Origin: Colwellia maritima
GTDB taxonomy: Bacteria > Pseudomonadota > Gammaproteobacteria > Enterobacterales > Alteromonadaceae
Assembly: GCF_022669015.1 (NCBI RefSeq)
Contig: NZ_JAKKSL010000007.1
Span: 207,097-271,096 of the forward strand
DNA length: 64,000 nucleotides
Reading direction: 5' to 3'
Below the pieces are notes generated by a model. The model saw only the letters and a list, made by a program, of their open reading frames with translations. It did no database searches and was not told the DNA's origin. Position numbers and translations under genes: made by a program. Every line of letters starts with the position of its first letter. Position 1 is the stretch's first letter. Below, piece by piece: positions 57,724-64,000 of this stretch.

Positions 57724-59154
57724 CTATCTAAGATCACTTAAGCCTAAAGCAATCGATTCTTGTTTGAATTTACCAAATATATTAACCATTTTCTCATAAG
57801 AGTTTATCAAAAATTGTTCGTCCATTATTTGCTCTTTACTATGGAAATCAGCGTCTTTAACTACATCATCAAGTTCACTAAGTTCGAAATATAACTGTTT
57901 AGGACTTGCTTGTGTTCTATTGAAAGTAACTGTATTAGCGATACTTTCATCAATATCGTTTTGATTGTTTTTTTCCATCTTTTCAAACTTAACTACATCA
58001 GCTTCAAAGGGTAAATCTTGCTTAACTCGATAAGCGTATTCCAATAGCTTAGGCTCAGCAGGCATATACATTATTGCTTCTTGATTTTTTGAATTTGTCA
58101 TCCTAAGTATTCGACCTAAAATCTGTCTGAAGTGCATCTCTGTTTTAATATTAGTGAGATGACAGCATATTTGTAAACGAGGAATGTTTGTTCCTTCACT
58201 GATCATGCCTACGGAAATGATCCATTTAGTTTTTGCATTTCTAAACTGTTGAATAATGCTTGTTGGCTCATTCTCTTTGTAGGTAACAATTATAGATTCC
58301 TCATTAAGATATTCTTTCATTAACCTAGAAATTTGCTGTGCATGTTCAACTGATGACGCAATAATTAATCCTGCGGCACCAGTGTTTTCCTCTCTAATAG
58401 CGTTTAGCTTCTTTTGTGCAGATGAAATTATGTACTTAATAACTTTTTCATTTTCAATTATTTCCTGATATGGAATTATTGATTCGGATAATAAGCATTT
58501 AAAGCTGCTAAATGTTTTTGTTTCTTCATTATCAATTACAGAAATATTATCATTATCAATTGCTGTTATTTGAGGAATACGACAAACATTATCTTTAATA
58601 GCCTCTGAAAGACCATAGACGTAATTACAGGATATTTTATTACTAGGGTGTGAATAGTTTGAAAGAACGATAGGAGCTGTGTCTGAGCGCCAAGGAGTGC
58701 CAGTTAATGCTAATGTATATTTAGCTTTGTTTTGAATGTTAAGTATTATTTGTTCACCCCATGCATTTGCATTATCAATATTTGAACCCGCGCAATGATG
58801 GATCTCATCAAAAATTACAAAGATTCTATATTGGTGGAATAATTGCCAGAAGTTAGCATCTAGGTATTGCATACTTTGATACGTGAGTGATTTTCCTTTT
58901 GCACCGATAAGTCCATCAAATCGTTCTTGAGTTTTTAGTTGTAATACTTCACTGAAATCTTGTGACACAATAGATGAAGGTGAAAAACAAATAATTAAAT
59001 CAATCAGATTATTCTTTAATAACTGATTGGCTAATTCAGATGCCATTAAAGTCTTACCTGAACCTGGGGTGGCTAATACTAAAAAATGATTATTATTTTG
59101 GTACTCGTTTAACGCTAATGTTATGCACTCATTTTGCCATTGTCTAAGTTTCAT
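57724..59154 (-). CDS. Superfamily 2 DEAD/DEAH-type helicase
   Basis: This intact 476-aa helicase shows motif I ATPGSGKTLMASE near residue 29, motif II FVIFDEIHHCAG near residue 114, motif III ALTGTPWRSD near residue 150, then the second RecA domain with VSVGMISEGTNIPRL-type and HFRQILGRILRM (motif VI) segments. It resembles the ResIII branch found in restriction and other defence enzymes, but carries no nuclease domain I can see. A coiled-coil/winged-helix gene precedes it (7-base gap) and a zinc-ribbon gene follows, so it probably works with one or both. Role in DNA defence is inferred from type and neighbourhood. Confidence 0.8.
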   Translation of the reverse strand: MKLRQWQNECITLALNEYQNNNHFLVLATPGSGKTLMASELANQLLKNNLIDLIICFSPSSIVSQDFSEVLQLKTQERFDGLIGAKGKSLTYQSMQYLDANFWQLFHQYRIFVIFDEIHHCAGSNIDNANAWGEQIILNIQNKAKYTLALTGTPWRSDTAPIVLSNYSHPSNKISCNYVYGLSEAIKDNVCRIPQITAIDNDNISVIDNEETKTFSSFKCLLSESIIPYQEIIENEKVIKYIISSAQKKLNAIREENTGAAGLIIASSVEHAQQISRLMKEYLNEESIIVTYKENEPTSIIQQFRNAKTKWIISVGMISEGTNIPRLQICCHLTNIKTEMHFRQILGRILRMTNSKNQEAIMYMPAEPKLLEYAYRVKQDLPFEADVVKFEKMEKNNQNDIDESIANTVTFNRTQASPKQLYFELSELDDVVKDADFHSKEQIMDEQFLINSYEKMVNIFGKFKQESIALGLSDLR

Positions 59155-59161
59155 ATTTTAC

Positions 59162-59678
59162 CTAAAGGCTGTCATTATTCATCAGGCCTTCAATGGCTCT
59201 TATCTTCCCTAGTATTCTTGTATTGTTATCTCTAGCTTTGTTGTATTTAGGCTGTATCTCATCAATCAATTCAGGAAACTCTGAATACAGCTCCTTATAC
59301 GCTTCATACTCACCCATATTCAATAACAGATCGGCCTTGTAAATATTCAACTTACTCAGTAGTTGTTCCTTTTTTTTATTGATATCTTTAATTACTTTGG
59401 TATGTTCCAATTCAGTTTGTAATTGAATTTTTTCAATATCAAAAAGAGATGTTTTACTAAAACGCGTAGGTCCTTTTTTACTCTTCGGTATTAACTTCTC
59501 AAGCCGGCCTTTTTTAACTTGACTTTAAAAGTTCAGCGTATACCTTTCGCCTAACACTTGTCGGCTCAAGTGACACATCATTCTTTAAAGCTAAGTAAGC
59601 TGTTCGAACATCAGCGGTTGTGAAGTTGTCAAAACTTTCTACCACAATAATTTGAGCTACTACAGGGTCTAATTTCAA
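59162..59678 (-). pseudogene. Winged-helix plus coiled-coil protein (frameshifted)
   Basis: The downstream frame (59162-59410 and its upstream extension to about 59525) is a charged coiled coil (INKKKEQLLSKL, ELIDEIQPKY). Reading further upstream in a second frame gives DPVVAQIIVVESFDNFTTADVRTAYLAL, then SVRRKVYAELLKS, which looks like a winged-helix DNA-binding domain. The two join near 59525 (LLKS to QVKKGRLEKL) by a one-base indel. The likely start is TTG at 59678. About 170 aa in all. It leads the operon with the helicase, so it may give that helicase DNA specificity. Confidence 0.5.
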
Positions 59679-59779
59679 AATAAAGCCTAGTCAAATTTAA
59701 ATAATAATGGGTATTATAGGGCGTGGTGTCTTACCCCTCAACATGGAAATCTAATCATTTTGCCTAAAGGAAAACTTTG

Positions 59780-60016
59780 GTGAGTGATTTAGTTATAGAA
59801 TTTGGTAAAATGTTGAGATTAAAACGTAAAGCTGCCGGCTATTCTCAAGAGAATTTTGCTGCATATGTTGGTATCGAAAGAGGTAACTACGGCAAGATGG
59901 AAAGAGGCCTGGTTAATATAAAATTAGAAACATTATATAAGCTCATTAATGCTCTAGACTGCGAATTTGGAGAAATAATGCCTGCAAGATTGAAATATAA
60001 AGTTAAACTAGATTGA
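59780..60016 (+). CDS. Xre-family transcriptional regulator
   Basis: A 78-aa protein that is almost wholly one helix-turn-helix domain: KMLRLKRKAAGYSQENFAAYVGI, then RGNYGKMERG and LETLYKLINAL. Starts at GTG 59780 (or TTG 59777), after AAAGGAAAA. It lies directly upstream of the gajA-like gene in the same direction, and divergent from the helicase operon. It probably controls one or both of these operons from the 100-base region between them. Confidence 0.85.
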   Translation: MSDLVIEFGKMLRLKRKAAGYSQENFAAYVGIERGNYGKMERGLVNIKLETLYKLINALDCEFGEIMPARLKYKVKLD

Positions 60017-60077
60017 TCTAAATAGAGACTTAAGAACAAATCATTATTCAACGGACAATAACTGGTATGGAAACAAA

Positions 60078-61733
60078 ATGCATATAACTCAAATATATAT
60101 TAGTGGTTTTAAAAAGTTTTCTAGCGAAACCTTTAGCTTTAATGAAGATCTAAATATTATCGTTGGTGATAATGATTCTGGTAAATCTACGCTCCTTGAA
60201 GCGATTGAACTAGTTGTAAATGGACGTTATCGTGGAAAGTCAGTTACTTCAGAAATAACTCCAGAATTATTTAACGTACTTTCTAAAATAGACTATTTTA
60301 AAAGTGATTACGCCTCAGGAAATTTACCGCCTATTAAAATTGAGGTATACCTTGAAGGATGCCCTAATTACCGAGGTATTAATAATACTCAAAATGTTGA
60401 CGCCGAAGGTATAACATTAGATATCCTATTTGATTGTGAATTACAGGCTGCATATAACGATTTTATAAAAGATAATAATGACATAAGTACTATTCCTACT
60501 GAATTTTATAAAGTTAATTGGCAAGATTTTTCTTGGAATAATATTAAATATTTAAATCGTGAAGCTAAGTCACTCTTAATCGACCCTTCAAGATTGCACC
60601 CGACTTATGGGAAAAGCCAATATATAGGGAATATTATTGATGCTTCTCTAGATAAAAAAGAAAAAGCGCTACTTAGTTTGAATTATCGTCAATTACGACA
60701 ATCATTTAATGAACAACCTCAAGTTAAAGGCATTAACGATAAACTTGATGCTGATAATATGGTGACAGAGCAATGTTTATCAATTGTAGCTGATATTTCT
60801 AATAACCAAAATATTGAGTCAGGATTACAGTTAGCTGTAGATGATATCAATTTTCCCTTAATAGGTAAGGGAGAGCAGAATCAAATACAAATCAAATTAG
60901 CTATTGCCAACAAAGCAGCCAATATTGATTTTGTTATGGTGGAAGAACCAGAAAACCATTTATCTCATATGAATCTCAGTAGACTAATATCTAAAATAGC
61001 TGAACAACACGAAAAACAATTATTTATTACAACGCATAGTTCTTATGTTCTTAATAAATTAAATATTAAAAACTTATGTTTAATCGGACGTGAATATAAA
61101 CAGCTGAAAGACATTGATAAAAAAGTAGCTAAAATACTTAAAAGATTACCTGGTTATGACACTCTTAGGATAGCACTAGCGAGTAGGGTTGTTTTGGTTG
61201 AAGGTCCTTCAGATGAACTTATACTAAAAAAAATATATTTCCAAAATCATAACAAGTTACCAGAAGAAGATGGTATAGATATTATTGTTGTGCGTGGAAT
61301 CGGTTTTAAAAGCTATTTAGAGATAGCTAAACATATAGGGACAACTGTTCATGTTGTTAAAGACAATGATGGTAATTACCAGAAAAATATAATCGATTAT
61401 GGGAATGATTATGCAGAGTATGATTTTATTTCATTCTATTCACATATAAATGATTCTCTGAATTCTTTGGAGCCAACATTGATTGCAGAAAATAACAAAG
61501 ATGATGAGACATTAGATTCGTTTGCACGAATTGTGTTATCAACTCAAACATATCGAAAGTATAATAGAACATGTAAGAACTTAACTGATAAACAGTCGTT
61601 TTTAAAAGAGTGGTACGGAAGTGAAGGAGAAAACTTCGGTGGTAAAAAGGTAGATACAGCGATTAGAGTTTTTGACTCTGAAGGAATTATTGCATTCCCT
61701 GATTATTTAGTGGAGGCATTGTATTTTGACTAA
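60078..61733 (+). CDS. gajA: GajA-like ATP-dependent OLD-family nuclease
   Basis: In the Gabija defence system GajA is the DNA-nicking subunit, an ABC-type ATPase fused to a Toprim nuclease. The 551-aa protein shows Walker A IVGDNDSGKSTLLEA near residue 30, Walker B FVMVEEPENHLSH near residue 294, the H-loop QLFITTHSSYVLN, and Toprim residues in VVLVEGPSDELIL (E) and VHVVKDNDGN (D-x-D). Length and layout match GajA. It is intact, follows the Xre gene by 61 bases, and overlaps the next gene by eight bases. Confidence 0.88.
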   Translation: MHITQIYISGFKKFSSETFSFNEDLNIIVGDNDSGKSTLLEAIELVVNGRYRGKSVTSEITPELFNVLSKIDYFKSDYASGNLPPIKIEVYLEGCPNYRGINNTQNVDAEGITLDILFDCELQAAYNDFIKDNNDISTIPTEFYKVNWQDFSWNNIKYLNREAKSLLIDPSRLHPTYGKSQYIGNIIDASLDKKEKALLSLNYRQLRQSFNEQPQVKGINDKLDADNMVTEQCLSIVADISNNQNIESGLQLAVDDINFPLIGKGEQNQIQIKLAIANKAANIDFVMVEEPENHLSHMNLSRLISKIAEQHEKQLFITTHSSYVLNKLNIKNLCLIGREYKQLKDIDKKVAKILKRLPGYDTLRIALASRVVLVEGPSDELILKKIYFQNHNKLPEEDGIDIIVVRGIGFKSYLEIAKHIGTTVHVVKDNDGNYQKNIIDYGNDYAEYDFISFYSHINDSLNSLEPTLIAENNKDDETLDSFARIVLSTQTYRKYNRTCKNLTDKQSFLKEWYGSEGENFGGKKVDTAIRVFDSEGIIAFPDYLVEALYFD

Positions 61734-62869
61734 AAAATTACTTATAGCTAGCGCAGGGGCAGGTAAAACACATAAAATTGCAGAAGAGTGTTGTCAACTA
61801 GCTAATAATAATAATCGAGTATTGATAATAACTTATACCGAAAACAATCAAAAAGAAATTATATCTAAATATAATAGTATGGATATTATCAATCCAAATA
61901 ATATTATTGTAAAAGGTTGGTACACATTTCTATTGGAAGATTTAATTCGCCCTTATCAAGCATCTATTTTTTCAGAACGCATTAATAATATTAATTTTAC
62001 GACTATTAATCCACACTTCAGAAATGGAAGAACAATACCAGGAACAGCTGAAAAAATTAATGGAAAATTTAATTCTCGTCACTTTTTAACTTCATGCAAA
62101 ACAAAAGCACATACAGAGTTCTTAGCAAAATTAGCAACACGAATATGTGCGACTAGCAGTAAGAAATCTATATCCAGACTAGAATCAATATATCAACATG
62201 TTTTTATTGATGAAGTACAAGATCTCATTTGGTTGGGATTTTAATGTCTTAAAGGATATGGTGAAGATGAAAATACCTATAACTTGTGTAGGAGACTTTC
62301 GCCAAACGATTTATTCCACTACATCCAACCCTAAAATCCCTAGTACTAGTCAACAAAAGTTAGATGCGTTTTCACGATTAAAATTTACAACTGAGTATAT
62401 GTCTATTAGTCGCCGTTGTATTCAAAGTATTTGTAAATTCTCTGACACTATTCATAAAGGTGAAGGCTATGATGAAACTAAATCTTTAGTGGATAATATT
62501 CCTCTAGAGTTTCAAGAGCATCAAGGAGTATTTATTATTCCTTCATCCAAACAACAAAAATATATTGATACATATTCTCCTGTTATTTTGAGAAATAGTA
62601 TAAATAGTGCTAAGGGTTTAAACTTAATTCCAATAAAAAAAGTTAATTTTGGCGTATCAAAAGGGTTAGGTTTTAATCGGACATTAGTTGTTCCGACACA
62701 AAATATTTTAAATTTTTTATATGGAGATCTAAATGCTTTTGATAAAGGCTCTTCTGATAAGGCAAAAAATAATTTTTATGTTGCTAGTACTAGATCTAGA
62801 TATAGTTTAGCTTTTTTAGTTGAAGATAATGATATTGAAAAGTGTAGACTACCAATTTGGGGAGGGTAA
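61726..62869 (+). pseudogene. gajB: GajB-like UvrD-type helicase (frameshifted)
   Basis: GajB is the UvrD-like partner of GajA. The first frame has Walker A LIASAGAGKTHKIAEE, the VLIITYTENNQKE motif and Walker B HVFIDEVQDL. Directly after this the frame ends at LIWLGF; the second frame continues with GWDFNVLKDM, CVGDFRQTIYST, YMSISRRC, KGLGFNRTLVV and YVASTRSRYSLAF. The break near 62230 is explained by one extra T in a run of three (ATTTGG). Overlap with gajA suggests coupled translation. If the indel is real, the Gabija unit is broken or makes a truncated helicase. Confidence 0.85.
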
Positions 62870-62894
62870 ATGGAAATACAGAGAATTTACTTAT

Positions 62895-63283
62895 GTTGAA
62901 TAATACTAGAGAAAAATTTAAAAATTTTGCTTGAGAAACCAGAAAAAAACAAAATATCAGTTACAGCTTTAGCTGAAACTGTTGGGATATCACATTCAAC
63001 CATTTATAATCGTTACTCTGACATTGCTACAAAAATTCAGACCCACAATATGTCTGTACTTATTGCTAATGACAACTCATTTAAAGATAAGTTAACTCAA
63101 ACTAAAGTTGATAAAGGTAAACTTAAAAATGAAAATATTCGTCTTAAAGAAGATGTTCAAAAGTTAGTATCTTTGAATGCTAAATATGAAATGGATAATC
63201 AAAAATTGAAACGAGAAGTTGAATTACTTGAGAAAAGAGTTTCAGATTTAAATATAAAATATGGGGATATTAAGCTGCTTTAA
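62895..63283 (+). pseudogene. Helix-turn-helix plus coiled-coil protein (possible frameshift)
   Basis: The readable frame from 62927 has a DNA-binding turn (VTALAETVGISHSTIYNRY) and then a long coiled coil (about 70 residues, LKNENIRLKEDVQKL and on to LEKRVSDL). An ATG at 62895 opens MLNNTREKFKN in another frame that joins it across a run of A and T, so a one-base indel is likely. Proteins of this form accompany recombinases in some mobile elements, but no recombinase is visible here. Function is unknown. Confidence 0.5.
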
Positions 63284-63554
63284 GGTCGAAAAACTCCATT
63301 TTTGTTACATACTCAATAGGTGCTGTTTTTATTACCTTTAATGGAATGTAACATTTGACAAGATCATCTTTAGCATTAAAAATTGGACATCCCCAACCAA
63401 GTTTTGCAGCTCTTTCAACTTCTTGTTTTAGTACAGGGTTTACATTATTAAAATCAATGCTCACCCCTTTAAAAATCTCAACTATTTTTTCAAACTGAAA
63501 TTTTTCATCTGATAAATCTAACGGGTCTGCTTCCATACTTTTACCTTTTATCAA
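63270..63554 (-). CDS. Small hypothetical protein
   Basis: A 94-aa protein (or 88 aa from the ATG giving MEADPLDL) without a family I know. It appears soluble, with a central KLGWGCPIFNA segment. Its 3' end overlaps the convergent coiled-coil gene by 14 bases, and its 5' end overlaps the gene on the right, so the two minus-strand genes form a unit. Confidence 0.5.
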   Translation of the reverse strand: MIKGKSMEADPLDLSDEKFQFEKIVEIFKGVSIDFNNVNPVLKQEVERAAKLGWGCPIFNAKDDLVKCYIPLKVIKTAPIEYVTKMEFFDLKAA

Positions 63555-63786
63555 AAAGCTTTTTTAATTGGCTAACTTCGTCGCGTCTTTCAATTAGAGA
63601 TCTACGTTGGTTTTCTAGGTAATTATCCCACTTACCCTCGGCAGCCGCATTTTCTTTTAGTTGTTTGTCTACCACGCCTGACAAGTTGTTTAGCGCATTA
63701 AAGACGGTTCTGGCTTGCGCTTTGGTCAAGCTATATGATGTTTGTGTTTCGTTGTTAACTGTTTTTTCAGTCATAATATATGTCAC
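63541..63786 (-). CDS. Small hypothetical helical protein
   Basis: An 81-aa (77 from the second ATG) polar helical protein (TKAQARTVFNALNNL, then ENQRRSLIERRDEVSQL). It overlaps the downstream gene by 14 bases. Not recognised. Beyond it, 63787-64000 shows no gene that I can support. Confidence 0.5.
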   Translation of the reverse strand: MTYIMTEKTVNNETQTSYSLTKAQARTVFNALNNLSGVVDKQLKENAAAEGKWDNYLENQRRSLIERRDEVSQLKKLFDKR

Positions 63787-64000
63787 TCTCTGTTAATTAA
63801 TTATGGGTTATCTACCTAAAGCCTTTGTAAAAATATCCGTTATCTGCTCATGCGTGTTGTCACACTCAACAATGTATTGGAGCAAAAGCACGGTAACAGA
63901 GTTTAAAACTCTAGCAACAAACCTAGTTTATATTTCGGTCTAGCCGCCCCTTTTCGCTAATTCCAATACTAGATAGTATCGGACTTAGTACTTTATAATA

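Noticed and set aside
62198..62244. Programmed frameshift in gajB
   Set aside because: No slippery heptamer followed by a stable structure is apparent, and the same kind of one-base break occurs in many unrelated genes here; an indel is simpler.
1..64000. CRISPR array, tRNA or rRNA genes
   Set aside because: I saw no regularly spaced direct repeats and no recognisable tRNA or rRNA segments when reading the window; a covariance search would be decisive.

Overview
The window looks like accessory DNA from a marine gammaproteobacterium, probably of the Alteromonadales type. The clues are AT-rich genes on both flanks, five different insertion-sequence families, an integron-like cassette, a Tn7-like transposon start and a cobalamin-riboswitch bluB gene. 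No rRNA, tRNA, CRISPR array or housekeeping operon is visible, so the genus is an inference.

Layout. 1-1113: start of a Tn7-like transposition operon (tnsA, the first codons of the next gene, a small leading gene and a possible transposon end). 1120-9065: mobile-element mosaic with decayed IS1634, IS110 and IS982 copies, one intact IS4-family element, a possible MITE and an attC-like gene cassette, plus the intact riboswitch-bluB unit. 9108-52940: a large NRPS/PKS biosynthetic cluster. 53160-55146: two small genes and a decayed ISKra4 element. 55420-63786: a DUF4403-like lipoprotein, a helicase cluster, a Gabija-like defence operon with a frameshifted gajB, and small unknown genes.

The cluster. 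The assembly line reads: a free-standing condensation (C) domain; FAAL-PCP-C-FkbH-PCP; C-A-PCP-E-C-A-PCP; KS-AT(no catalytic Ser)-KR-ACP; and A-methyltransferase-PCP-C-A-PCP-terminal C. Tailoring genes are a cobalamin-binding radical SAM enzyme, a second cobalamin-binding protein that lacks its radical SAM half, a CmlA-like diiron beta-hydroxylase, a luciferase-like monooxygenase and a SET-domain protein. A 4'-phosphopantetheinyl transferase lies at the right edge. The product is a lipid-started, partly glycerate-derived and methylated hybrid peptide that I do not recognise.

How it may work. A fatty-acid-loading ligase, a SyrD/PvdE-type ABC exporter and a membrane-anchored PvdQ-type acylase suggest that an acylated precursor is exported and then deacylated outside the cytoplasm. 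An aminoglycoside-phosphotransferase-like kinase beside a secreted PHP-type phosphoesterase suggests a second layer: phosphorylation inside, dephosphorylation outside. Such a double-masked prodrug is the most interesting hypothesis here.

Caveat. Almost every long biosynthetic gene is cut by one-base indels, several in short homopolymers, while protein similarity resumes at once in the next frame. This fits either very recent decay or uncorrected sequencing indels. I annotate such genes as pseudogenes over their full span, but they may be intact in the living organism.
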